Positions 1 to 7,994 of a DNA stretch of 62,505 nt are shown here, one piece after another. The notes under the pieces were generated by a model. That model was given only the letters and a program-made list of their open reading frames with translations. It made no database searches and was not told where the DNA came from. A program made the position numbers and the translations under genes. Position 1 is the first letter of the stretch. Every line of letters starts with the position of its first letter. The stretch comes from Catenulispora rubra (GTDB lineage: Bacteria > Actinomycetota > Actinomycetes > Streptomycetales > Catenulisporaceae): positions 1 to 62,505 of the forward strand of contig NZ_JAACYW010000033.1 of NCBI RefSeq assembly GCF_015356825.1. The letters run 5' to 3'.

Positions 1-81
1 ATGGGTGCGCTGCGCCTGTACCTGCTGGTCTCGATGGTCATGTGCGTGTGGAAGCTCGTCGAGATGATGCTCGGACACTGA
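1..81 (+). CDS. C-terminal fragment of a possible membrane protein (5' end outside window)
   Basis: The plus strand is open from base 1 to a TGA at 79-81 and encodes 26 residues rich in Leu, Val and Met (MGALRLYLLVSM...), which would make one membrane segment followed by a short polar tail. Nearly all its codons end in G or C, as real genes here do, so it may be the end of a gene that starts to the left. It overlaps an opposite-strand open frame that has its own ribosome binding site, and only one of the two is likely real. The family is not recognisable from so little sequence. Confidence 0.35.
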   Translation: MGALRLYLLVSMVMCVWKLVEMMLGH

Positions 82-245
82 CCGTCCGACCCTTCCCAGA
101 GCTGTCCTTCGCACCATAAGGAGGCGACTGATTCTACTTCGGCCGACTCTGCCACCTCAGATTCCGTCGTCTCGGGCGGGGTCTTCTCAGACGCGGTCGG
201 ATCGGGCACGGTCGTCGGCTGCCCCGGCTCGGGGTCGGCGTTCAT
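1..245 (-). CDS. Possible N-terminus of an acidic Thr/Glu-rich protein running off the left edge
   Basis: An ATG at 245 on the minus strand is preceded by AAGGGA with 8-9 bases of spacing and opens a frame that stays open to base 1, about 81 codons. It starts MNADPEPGQPTTVPDPTASE and stays rich in Pro, Thr and Glu, a typical disordered N-terminal region, followed by a short WCEGQLW stretch with Cys and Trp. It lies downstream of the flavodoxin-like gene on the same strand with 158 bp between them. Several codons (TTA, TCA, GTA, GAA) are unusual for this genome, and the distal third lies opposite the plus-strand fragment, so confidence is low. If neither edge frame is real, 1-403 holds no gene I can name. 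Confidence 0.35.
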   Translation of the reverse strand, partial: MNADPEPGQPTTVPDPTASEKTPPETTESEVAESAEVESVASLWCEGQLWEGSDGQCPSIISTSFHTHMTIETSRYRRSAP

Positions 246-403
246 AACAGTTCCCTTACTTCCCCCGCCGCACACGGGCACATGGTCGACGAACAGATCG
301 GAGCGGATCTGAGCTCATGGCACTGGCAACCCTATCGCCCATCGGGGGGTTTCGGGTTCGCGGTCCGTTTGCGCGCCGGGCGCCCGGCCGACCACGTCGC
401 GTC

Positions 404-1105
404 CTACCGGTACTCGGGGTTCTCGAAGTCGAACCGCGCCCCGGCGTCCCACGCCGAGCGCTGGTTCCCGTACGCCGGGACCCCGCCGCCGTCCTTCAGC
501 ATGCGCGCCAGGTGCATCAGGTTCCACGTCATGAACGTGGTGTTCCGGTTGGTGAAGTCGTTCCGCGGCCCGCCGGAGTCGGGGTCCAGGTAGGAGGGTC
601 CGGGACCGGCCTCGCCGATCCAGCCGGCGTCGGCCTGCGGGGGGATGGTGTAGCCGAGGTGTTGCAGGCTGTAGAGGATGTTCATGGCGCAGTGCTTGAC
701 CCCGTCCTCGTTGCCGGTGATCAGACAGCCCCCGACGCGTCCGTAGTACGCATACTGCCCGGCGGGGTTGAGGATCCCGGAACTGCCGTAGAGGCGCTCG
801 ATGACGCGCTTGGTGACCGAGCTGTTGTCACCGAGCCAGATCGGACCCGCGAGCACCAGGATGTCGGCGGCCATCACCTGCTCCTGGATGCCCGGCCAGG
901 CGTCCGACGCCCAGCCGTGCGCGGTCATGTCGGGCCACACACCGGTGGCGATGTCGTGGTCGACGGCGCGCACGTGGGAGACGGCCACGCCGTGCTTCTC
1001 CATAATGCGCGCGCTGACGTCGATCAGCCCCTGAGTGTGACTGAGTTCGGGGGAGCGCTTGAGCGTGCAGTTGATGAACAGGGCCCGGAGGTCGTCGAAT
1101 CGCAT
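404..1105 (-). CDS. Flavodoxin family protein / NAD(P)H-dependent FMN reductase-like
   Basis: This 233-residue soluble protein has the flavodoxin-like fold seen in NADPH-dependent FMN reductases and WrbA-like proteins. The N-terminal strand and phosphate-binding loop are visible as LFINCTLKRSPELSHTQ (residues 9-25), where FMN phosphate would bind. A later segment, ILVLAGPIWLGDNSSVTKRV (about residues 82-101), is the typical second flavin-contacting loop. The C-terminal third (FTNRNTTFMTWNLMHLARML) is a family-specific helical cap. Length fits the family. ATG at 1105 has only a weak ribosome binding site. It is probably monocistronic; the upstream divergent gene has its own leaderless promoter. 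The electron acceptor cannot be deduced. Confidence 0.85.
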   Translation of the reverse strand: MRFDDLRALFINCTLKRSPELSHTQGLIDVSARIMEKHGVAVSHVRAVDHDIATGVWPDMTAHGWASDAWPGIQEQVMAADILVLAGPIWLGDNSSVTKRVIERLYGSSGILNPAGQYAYYGRVGGCLITGNEDGVKHCAMNILYSLQHLGYTIPPQADAGWIGEAGPGPSYLDPDSGGPRNDFTNRNTTFMTWNLMHLARMLKDGGGVPAYGNQRSAWDAGARFDFENPEYR

Positions 1106-1166
1106 GCGGTTCCGTGTCGCCGTACCCTCCTGGCGTTACACGGGACCTCCTCGATGACCAGGCCCA

Positions 1167-1172
1167 TATCAT
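1167..1172 (+). promoter_or_regulatory. Leaderless -10 element TATCAT
   Basis: TATCAT is followed by 6 bases and then the GTG start at 1179. In actinobacteria, TANNNT at this distance usually places the transcription start on the first base of the start codon, so the mRNA would be leaderless. No Shine-Dalgarno sequence precedes the GTG, which supports this reading. Confidence 0.5.
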
Positions 1173-1178
1173 CTGCTG

Positions 1179-2111
1179 GTGCGGAATATCGAGGAAGCCC
1201 TGAACGAGTACGCCGACGACCGGACCGTCGTCACCGAGCTGGTCGTGCTCGCCGCTTCGCCATGGGCTCACAAGGGTCCGCTCGGTCGCGCAGGTATGGA
1301 CGCGCTGGTCGAGCGCTACGGCCTGGAGCAGATCCTCGCCGACGTCGGTGAGCAGAGTCCTGAGGCGCGCATCGCTCGGGTGCGCTTGCAGGCCGCCGCC
1401 TGGCTGGACGTCAGCTATGCACTGGCCGACGAGGACCGCGCTGTCGCGCACACGGCCCAGGCGCTGATCGACGACGTCGCCCGACTCCGCTCCTACCGCG
1501 ACGAGGCGCCGACGGACGAAGCGAAGCTCTGGGCCGCCTACCGCCTCCACCAGCTGACGGAGGATCTGGATGAGGTCCGCGCGCTCTACGAGGAGCTGGG
1601 CCGTCCCCGCGTTGAGGTTCCGGGGCTGGACGAGGACATGCGCCGCGTGATCGTGCGCGAGTACGTCGGCCGCTCCCAGCGCCACACCGACCCGCGGTGG
1701 CGCGTCGAGTTGATCTGCGCTGAGGCGCCGCCGAAACTCGACGAGGCCGAGGAAGCCGAGGAAGCCGAGGATCTGAGCCGCGCCCTCGCAGCGCTGACGG
1801 CGGCCGGTCTCGACCCGCAGCCGCTGGTCAGCGCCGGTCAGCACCATCACCAGGGCGAGGGGACGTACCACGTCGTCACCGTCGGCAACGGTGACAGCAG
1901 CGGCAACCTGGCCATCAGCACCCTGGGCCCCTACGCGACCGAGTACTCGGGCGATCCCGATCCGACGGCCCAGACAGCCCTGGAAGCCGCGGGCTTCCAG
2001 TGGATCGACGCCGACGTCGCCTCGATCCGGGTCACGGACCTGTGCGTGTACTACTTCGGCCAGCGCAGCGATCTGACAGTGAACGACCTGCTGTTCTACT
2101 GGCAGGACTAG
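1179..2111 (+). CDS. Hypothetical protein with acidic helical N-terminus and a distinct C-terminal domain
   Basis: This 310-residue soluble protein belongs to no family I recognise. Residues 1-180 are strongly helical and acidic (MRNIEEALNEYADD..., later VREYVGRSQRHTDP). A Glu/Ala tract, LDEAEEAEEAEDLSRAL, at about 187-203 acts as a linker. The last 90 residues look like a small alpha/beta domain (GTYHVVTVGNGDSSGN ... LCVYYFGQRSDLTVNDLLFYW). There is no signal peptide and no membrane segment. The GTG start was chosen because TATCAT lies 6 bases upstream and no ribosome binding site is present. It converges on the P-type ATPase gene, with 13 bp between the stop codons. Codon use is like its neighbours, so I believe it is a real gene of unknown function. 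Confidence 0.7.
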   Translation: MRNIEEALNEYADDRTVVTELVVLAASPWAHKGPLGRAGMDALVERYGLEQILADVGEQSPEARIARVRLQAAAWLDVSYALADEDRAVAHTAQALIDDVARLRSYRDEAPTDEAKLWAAYRLHQLTEDLDEVRALYEELGRPRVEVPGLDEDMRRVIVREYVGRSQRHTDPRWRVELICAEAPPKLDEAEEAEEAEDLSRALAALTAAGLDPQPLVSAGQHHHQGEGTYHVVTVGNGDSSGNLAISTLGPYATEYSGDPDPTAQTALEAAGFQWIDADVASIRVTDLCVYYFGQRSDLTVNDLLFYWQD

Positions 2112-2124
2112 CTTTCCGCTCGCC

Positions 2125-5100
2125 CTACGCCTTCCACCCCACCCGCTCCAGCACCCGCGGCGCCACGACACCGGCAGCCGTCGCGGTAGCAGCCGAAGCC
2201 AGCACCGTCCCCCAGGCCACCGGCCCGAGCGGCGTGCAGCCGAAGAACTGGCTCACGCCTGGCGTCTCCACTACTGCGACCAGCGCCACCGCCGAGACCG
2301 CCGCCGTGGCGATCACCAGCGGGCTGTGCCGGGCCGCCAGCAGTGTCTGCCCCAGCTGCGTCCCGACCAGCGCGCCGAGCCCCATCGTCTCCGCGCGGCG
2401 CGGACGCCCCGACGCGCGGCCGATGCCCCAGGCCAGTCCGGCTCCGAGCGCGGTCGCGCCGCCGCGGACCGCCAGCGTGCGCTGGAAGTCCGAGTCCCAC
2501 AGGTTGCTCACCGGGCCCGAGGCCAGCGGGTCCTCGCCGTTGTTCGGGCGGGCCGGCGCCAGCGCGACGGCCAGCGCCGGGAGCATGTCCGTCAGCATGT
2601 TGACCAGCAGCAGTTGCCTGGTGCCCAGCGGCGCGCGGCCCGAGATCGCGGTGCCCAGGACGGTGAACGCCACCTCGCCGGCGTTGCCGCCGACCAGGAT
2701 CGACGCCGCGTCGCGCACGTTCCCCCACAGCGTGCGCCCCTCGCGCAGCGCGTCGGTGATGCGCGCCGGGTCCGGTTCGGCCAGGACCAGGTCGGCGGCG
2801 GCGCGGGCGGCGGCCGAGCCGTGGCCCGCGATGGCGATGCCGACGTCGGCCAGCCGGATCGCCGCGGCGTCGTTGGCGCCGTCGCCGGTCATCGCCACGA
2901 TGCGGCCGGCTTCGCGCAGCGCCTGGACCACGCGCACCTTCTGCTCCGGCGACACCCGCGCGAACACCGTGGTGTGCGCGACGCGCTCGGCGCGTTCGCG
3001 CTTGCTCAGCCGGTCGAACTCCGGGCCGGTGAGGACCAGGTGCGCGTCCGGGATGCCCAGCTGCTCGGCGATGGCGGTCGCGGTGTTCGGGTGGTCGCCG
3101 GTGATCATGGTGATGCGCACGCCGGCCGCGGTCAGGTCCGTGATCGCCTGCGCCGAGGTGGGACGCGGGGTGTCGGCGATGGCCACGAAGCCGATCAGCG
3201 TCAGCTCGGTGACCAGGGCCGCGACGTCGAGCTCGGCCAGGTCCTCGACCACCGGGTGTGCTTCGGCGACGGCCAGCACGCGCAGCCCCTTGCCGGTCAG
3301 CCGCGCGGTCGCCGCCACCGCGTCGCGACGGCGCGCGGCAGTCAGGGGGCTGATACCGCCGTCCCGCGAGCGTACCTGCGTGCAGACGTCCAGGATCGTC
3401 TCCGGCGCGCCCTTGACCGCCAGCGTCAGCCGCGTGCTGTTGGTCCCGATCGAGGCCGCATAGCCGCGCGTGGTCTCGAACGGCAGCTCCGAGATGAGGT
3501 TCCACTGCTCGTCCCGGCCTATGTACTGGTGCGCGGCCTCCACGACCGCGCCGTCGGTGGCGTGCGCGAGCCGGCGCGCCGCACCCTCCTCGACCGCCGG
3601 GCAGGCGCGCGCCGCGTAGCGCAGCAGCCGGCCGCCCTCCTCGCCGGCCAGCGGCAGGTCGCCGTCGAGGTCCGCGAGCCGCGTGACCGACAGCCGGCCC
3701 TGCGTCAGGGTCCCGGTCTTGTCGAAGCAGACCGTGTCCACGCGGCCCAGCGCCTCCAGCGTGCGCGACGAGCGCACCAGCACCCCGCGCTGCGACAGCC
3801 GGCGCGCGGCGGCCAGCTGCGCCACCGTCGCCACCAGCGGGAGGCCCTCGGGCACCGCCGCGACCGCGACCGCCACCCCGGAGGCCACGGCGCGCGGCAG
3901 CGGCACGCCGCGCAGCGCGGACAGCCCGGTCACCGCGATCCCGCCGATCCCGGCCGCCGGCAACGCGATCCGCGTCAGCTCGGCCAACCGGGCCTGGATG
4001 CCGGCCGGCGGCGGGGCCGAGCCCGCGACGGCCGCCGCGCGCCCCGCCTCAGTGTCCTGACCCACGGCTACGACCAGCGCGAAGCAGCTGCCGGCCAGGA
4101 TCGTGCAGCCCTCGTAGAGCATGCACGCGCGCTCGTCGAGGTCCGCGCCCGGCGTCGCGGCCGGGAGCTTGGCGACCGGCAGCGACTCGCCGTTGAGGCT
4201 GGACTCGTCGGCTTCCAGGTCCTGGGACGTCAACAGGCGCACGTCGGCCGGTACGACGTCGGTCGGGCCGAGCCGGATGATGTCGCCGACCCGGAGTCCG
4301 TCGGCTGGCACGTCGAGGATCGGGGCGTCGTCGAGGCCTGCGAGCCACAGGTCGGAAGCAGTGGTATCAGAAGGCTGCCACTCGACGCGGTGTGCCACGA
4401 TCTGCTCACCGATCAACAGCCGCCGTAGCGCCTGCTCGGCGCGCATCCGCTGCCCTCCGCTGATCACCGCGTTCCCGGCCATCACGCCGGTCACCAGCAG
4501 CGCGTCCACGCCGGACCCGACTATCGCCGAGGCCGCAGCGCCCAGCGCCAGCACTGGGGTCAGCGGGTCGCGCAACTCCTCGGCGACCGCGCCAACCAAT
4601 TGAGTGGTCTGCGATGCCAGCGGCAGGCTGCCGAGCAGGCGCACTGTTTCGCGTCCGGCGTCGGTGAGTGCGGTGACGCGTCCGCGTGGTACCAACTCGG
4701 TCGACTGGTGTGATCGGGCTTGCTCTATGCGGTCGAACGCCTCGCGCCCCGTCAGATCGTGCCAGTTTCCGCGCACCGACGGCTCGGGCGGCGAGAGACG
4801 CGCCACGCGCAGCGCACTCAACGTCCCGCCGAATATCGCCGCCGCCATCGCGCTGTGCACCGGGCTCAGCGTCAGCGGGCGCGTCGGGCGCCGCCGTCCG
4901 GTCACCGCCAGCAGCGCGCCGAGCGCGGACCCGCCGACCGCCAGGCGCGCCGAGCGTTCGCTGACCTGCCGCGCGGTCTGCACCGAGCGCAGCACGCGCC
5001 ACGGCTGGCTCAGACCCGGTCCGCACAACAACTCCGCCGACCAGCACACCGGCCGGCCTTCGGCGACGACCGCGACGCCGATGTCGGCGGCGTGCAGGGC

Positions 5101-6702
5101 GTCGTCGTCGTGCCCTGATATCACCAGCACGCCGCTGCCGCCGAGCTGCATCAGCCGGATGTAGTCCACCAGCGGCGCGCCGGGCGCCACGACCTCGTCG
5201 GCCCAGGGGAGCAGGTCCCCGACGCTGTCGTGGTCGGTGAGCACCACGTGCGTGGCGGCGTCGCGTGCGGCGGCCAGCAGCGCGTCGGCGAGCGGGTCGG
5301 TCTCGACGCCGACGCGGACCCGGCCGCGGCGCGCGCCGTCGGGGGTCAGGACGTCCAGGGTCAGCGCGACCGGGCCGCCGATGGCGCCGTCGAGGGCGTC
5401 GTGCGGCTTCTCGAAGCGCCACTCGCCGATGCTCCACGGGCCGGCGCCGGTGAAGCGCGGCGCGTCGGGGGAGGTGAAATCGGGGGAAGTGAGGTCGGGG
5501 GAGGTGAGGGCCTGTTCGGCGGCGGCCCAGATCTGCCGGTCGGTGGTCGCCGGGTCGGTCGCCACGGCGCTCAGGATGCGCGGGCGGTCGGTGCACAGGG
5601 CCGAGGAATCGATGGCCACCAACGAGATCCGGTCCAGGCGGCGCAGGCTGGAGACGTCCATCGGGACCACGCCGTGCCGGGACAGCTCCCAGTCCAGCAT
5701 CGAGGCGAACGCCTCGCGGCCCAGGCGGGCCGCCTTCGGCATCGTGGCCAGCATCAGGTCCCCGGCGCGGCCCGGGTCGCGGGTGGCGGCCAGGACGCCG
5801 GCGGCGCCCATCAGCGAGGCCAGGGCCGCGCGGTCGCCGAGCTTCTCGACGGGGCCCTCGGGGTAGGGCGCGGGGCGCTCGGAGCGGCGGCGGACCTCGG
5901 TCGGCAGGCCGGAGCCGTCGCCGACCAGCTCGCGTTCGCGGCGGCGCCAGACCGCCTGCCGGGCGCGGGCCTCGGCGAAGCGCAGGGCGTGGTGCGTGCT
6001 GTCGATGAGGATCGGCTCAGGGCCCTGGGTCAGCGCGTTGAGGGTGCTGTTGCTGACCGCGAAGAGGGCCTCGGTATGGGTGCGGCCGATGCGCTCCTCG
6101 ACGGCGTGCCGGATGCGCGGCGTGGTCTCGGCGATGAGCAGCGGCACGCGCAGCGCCTGCGGGACGGCCGGCAGGCGCATGACGCGGCCGGCGACGGCGA
6201 CGGTCAGGCCGACGGCGTCTGCCGCCAGGGAGATGATCGCGAGGTTGACCGGCGCGTCGGCCGAGGGGTGCTCGGGCTTGGTGCGGGAGAAGGTCTCCTC
6301 GTCGGTGTCGTGCGCTTCCTCGGCCGCTTCGATGACCTCGATGATGCCCTCGACGTCGAGCTCCTGCTCGTCGAAGTCGATCAGGATGTGCTGGGTCACC
6401 GCGTTGATCTCGGCCCAGCGCACGCCCTTGAGCTCGCGCAGGGTGCCGGTGAGATGCTCGCGCAGGCGGTGGTGCTGGTCGCCGGCGCCGGTCAGGCCCT
6501 TGACCTCGATGTGGGCCCGGCCGTCCTCGGCCCAGATCCGGCGGCGTGCGCGGCGCGGACCGGTCTCGGCCAGCCCGCGGACGGCCTCGACCGCCCCGCG
6601 CGGCCCGCCGGCCAGGGACCCGACCGCGTCGACCGCGCCCATGGTGGAGGCGGCGGCTATGCGGGCGGCGCCTGTGGCGACCCGTCCTAGACCGAACAGC
6701 AT
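2125..6702 (-). CDS. Oversized P-type cation-transporting ATPase (mycobacterial CtpH/CtpI type)
   Basis: This 1525-residue membrane ATPase has the P-type hallmarks. The phosphorylated aspartate is Asp994 in CFDKTGTLTQG, the hinge motif TGDGANDA is near residues 1272-1279, and VPEGLPL marks the ion-binding membrane helix ahead of the phosphorylation domain. A region of some 650 residues precedes the transport core. It starts with a short HMA-like ferredoxin fold (RAHIEVKGLTG) followed by a degenerate inactive ATPase-like half, the layout known from mycobacterial CtpH and CtpI. The C-terminal transmembrane part resembles calcium- and proton-type pumps more than heavy-metal P1B pumps, because no CPC motif is seen. 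ATG at 6702 is preferred over GTG at 6723 because GGGAG lies 5 bases upstream. The transported ion is unknown. A small membrane protein gene is divergent. Confidence 0.9.
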   Translation of the reverse strand: MLFGLGRVATGAARIAAASTMGAVDAVGSLAGGPRGAVEAVRGLAETGPRRARRRIWAEDGRAHIEVKGLTGAGDQHHRLREHLTGTLRELKGVRWAEINAVTQHILIDFDEQELDVEGIIEVIEAAEEAHDTDEETFSRTKPEHPSADAPVNLAIISLAADAVGLTVAVAGRVMRLPAVPQALRVPLLIAETTPRIRHAVEERIGRTHTEALFAVSNSTLNALTQGPEPILIDSTHHALRFAEARARQAVWRRRERELVGDGSGLPTEVRRRSERPAPYPEGPVEKLGDRAALASLMGAAGVLAATRDPGRAGDLMLATMPKAARLGREAFASMLDWELSRHGVVPMDVSSLRRLDRISLVAIDSSALCTDRPRILSAVATDPATTDRQIWAAAEQALTSPDLTSPDFTSPDAPRFTGAGPWSIGEWRFEKPHDALDGAIGGPVALTLDVLTPDGARRGRVRVGVETDPLADALLAAARDAATHVVLTDHDSVGDLLPWADEVVAPGAPLVDYIRLMQLGGSGVLVISGHDDDALHAADIGVAVVAEGRPVCWSAELLCGPGLSQPWRVLRSVQTARQVSERSARLAVGGSALGALLAVTGRRRPTRPLTLSPVHSAMAAAIFGGTLSALRVARLSPPEPSVRGNWHDLTGREAFDRIEQARSHQSTELVPRGRVTALTDAGRETVRLLGSLPLASQTTQLVGAVAEELRDPLTPVLALGAAASAIVGSGVDALLVTGVMAGNAVISGGQRMRAEQALRRLLIGEQIVAHRVEWQPSDTTASDLWLAGLDDAPILDVPADGLRVGDIIRLGPTDVVPADVRLLTSQDLEADESSLNGESLPVAKLPAATPGADLDERACMLYEGCTILAGSCFALVVAVGQDTEAGRAAAVAGSAPPPAGIQARLAELTRIALPAAGIGGIAVTGLSALRGVPLPRAVASGVAVAVAAVPEGLPLVATVAQLAAARRLSQRGVLVRSSRTLEALGRVDTVCFDKTGTLTQGRLSVTRLADLDGDLPLAGEEGGRLLRYAARACPAVEEGAARRLAHATDGAVVEAAHQYIGRDEQWNLISELPFETTRGYAASIGTNSTRLTLAVKGAPETILDVCTQVRSRDGGISPLTAARRRDAVAATARLTGKGLRVLAVAEAHPVVEDLAELDVAALVTELTLIGFVAIADTPRPTSAQAITDLTAAGVRITMITGDHPNTATAIAEQLGIPDAHLVLTGPEFDRLSKRERAERVAHTTVFARVSPEQKVRVVQALREAGRIVAMTGDGANDAAAIRLADVGIAIAGHGSAAARAAADLVLAEPDPARITDALREGRTLWGNVRDAASILVGGNAGEVAFTVLGTAISGRAPLGTRQLLLVNMLTDMLPALAVALAPARPNNGEDPLASGPVSNLWDSDFQRTLAVRGGATALGAGLAWGIGRASGRPRRAETMGLGALVGTQLGQTLLAARHSPLVIATAAVSAVALVAVVETPGVSQFFGCTPLGPVAWGTVLASAATATAAGVVAPRVLERVGWKA

Positions 6703-6818
6703 CTCAACTCCCTTTTTCGTCACACGGTTTTCACCCTAACGTTGGGCTGCGTACGAAGTGCCTATAACTTGGTGAGTCTACGGCTCGTTCGGAGCCCGAC
6801 TGAGAAGGGGTGAATGTA

Positions 6819-7367
6819 GTGGCGGTGGCGAAGAAGGCGGCTGCGGGGGCGGTTGGGCCGCGTAGCCGGGCGGCTAGGGCGGCTGCGGTTAGCAGCACGA
6901 GCGGTGCGACTACCGACAAAGCCGAGGCGGCGACGACCGATACGAGCGACACGAGCACCACGACGGACACGAGCGACACGACAAAGGCGGAGGCCGAAAA
7001 GCCCGTGCAGTCCTCACAGAAAACTGAGCAGAAGGCCGAGCAGAAGGACCAGAAGGCCGAGCAGAAGGCCGAAGAGCCTGGCCACCGCATCTCGGTGACG
7101 ATCCCGCTGGACTCCGCTGCCGTCGGCCTGGCGGTCAAGGCCGCGACGCTGCCGGTGACCGCGGTGAAGAAGGTCGCGCAGAACAGGAACGGTATCCCGG
7201 CTTACATTGCCGTCGGCGGCCTGGCGGTTATCGGTGCTGTGGAGTGGCCGGTTGCGGCGGTTGGCGGGTTGAGCCTGGCGGCTTTGCGGCGTTGGGGTCC
7301 GTTGAAGCCGGCGCCGGAATCGGGGTCGAAGCCGGAATCGAAGCAGGAGTCGAAGAAGAGCGCTTAG
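6819..7367 (+). CDS. Small Ala/Lys-rich protein with one hydrophobic region, divergent from the P-type ATPase
   Basis: This 182-residue protein has a low-complexity first half rich in Ala, Thr, Asp and then Lys/Gln/Glu (QKTEQKAEQKDQKAEQKAEE), which should be disordered. It is followed by a predicted amphipathic stretch (HRISVTIPLDSAAVGLAVKA) and a hydrophobic segment at about 126-150 (GIPAYIAVGGLAVIGAVEWP). The tail is Pro/Ser/Lys-rich. Similar Lys/Ala-rich proteins with a membrane hairpin lie beside large CtpH/I pumps in other actinobacteria, as I recall, so a role in anchoring or regulating the pump is possible but unproven. GTG at 6819 is chosen because AAGGGG ends 8 bases upstream; the earlier in-frame GTG at 6810 overlaps that ribosome binding site. 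Confidence 0.65.
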   Translation: MAVAKKAAAGAVGPRSRAARAAAVSSTSGATTDKAEAATTDTSDTSTTTDTSDTTKAEAEKPVQSSQKTEQKAEQKDQKAEQKAEEPGHRISVTIPLDSAAVGLAVKAATLPVTAVKKVAQNRNGIPAYIAVGGLAVIGAVEWPVAAVGGLSLAALRRWGPLKPAPESGSKPESKQESKKSA

Positions 7368-7372
7368 TTCGC

Positions 7373-7399
7373 CGCTTCCGCACCCCCACGGCGGAAGCG
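7373..7399 (+). terminator. Hairpin after the Ala/Lys-rich gene
   Basis: CGCTTCCGC (7373-7381) pairs perfectly with GCGGAAGCG (7391-7399) around a 9-base loop, 6 bases past the stop codon at 7367. There is no U-tract, as is common in high-GC actinobacteria. Confidence 0.55.
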
Positions 7400-7594
7400 A
7401 CTCATCGTTTGTGTCATCTGTTCGTCTGCCATTCGCCTGTGTCATCGCCGTTTCCGACATCAAACATCGGCGGCGATGTCGATTTGGTCGATCGGCGCTG
7501 GAGATCTGGCCCACCAACGTTCACCCGCAGCTGGTGGCCGCCACGCGCCGGTGCGTCTGTACTGCTTCGTAGAACAGCGAAGCGGAGAGGACGC

Positions 7595-7798
7595 ATGTCG
7601 ATCACATTCACCTTTCCGGCCACGATCGGTGACGCGACCCGCCTCGTTTCCGCCCTGGCCGAGCCTTGTCTGGTCGCCGCGGCGGCACTGGCCGGTGCCG
7701 GCCCGCTGGGGCAGGTGCTCGTCGCGGGCGCGGTCCGGGTGGTGCGTGGTGTGGATGTCGAGATGCGTGATGGGGAGATGCGGATCTCGTTTGGGTGA
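7595..7798 (+). CDS. Small hypothetical protein (67 aa)
   Basis: ATG at 7595 is preceded by GGAGAGG with 4 bases of spacing and opens a 67-residue frame. It contains a hydrophobic Ala/Leu/Val-rich middle (ALAEPCLVAAAALAGAGPLG) and a charged end (VEMRDGEMRISFG). Codon use is normal for the genome. The middle could be one membrane helix or a hydrophobic amphipathic helix; no family is recognised. It runs directly into the intergenic minisatellite. Confidence 0.55.
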   Translation: MSITFTFPATIGDATRLVSALAEPCLVAAAALAGAGPLGQVLVAGAVRVVRGVDVEMRDGEMRISFG

Positions 7799-7802
7799 GT
7801 GG

Positions 7803-7979
7803 TGGGTGCTGGCTGGTGCTGGTGACTGCTGCTGAGTGCTTGCTGGTTGCTGGCTGGTGACTACTTGCTTGCTGATGACTGCTGGCTAGTGATTGCTTGC
7901 TGGGTGCTTGGGTGCTTGGGTGCTTGGGTGCTTGGGTGCTTGGGTGCTTGGGTGCTTGGGTGCTGGGTGCTGGGTGCTG
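7803..7979. repeat. Intergenic minisatellite: seven exact 8-bp units (TGCTTGGG) inside degenerate 7-bp units
   Basis: TGCTTGGG is repeated seven times without error at 7905-7960. The flanks are made of related 7-base units (TGCTGGG, TGCTGGT) from about 7803 to 7904 and from 7961 to 7979. The whole array fills the gap between two convergent genes and shows extreme strand asymmetry, with almost no C or A on the plus strand. Confidence 0.9.
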
Positions 7980-7994
7980 CGAGTTGCGGCTTCC

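Noticed and set aside
114..125. Good Shine-Dalgarno-like sequence AAGGAGG on the plus strand
   Set aside because: No ATG, GTG or TTG follows at a usable distance, so it is probably chance.
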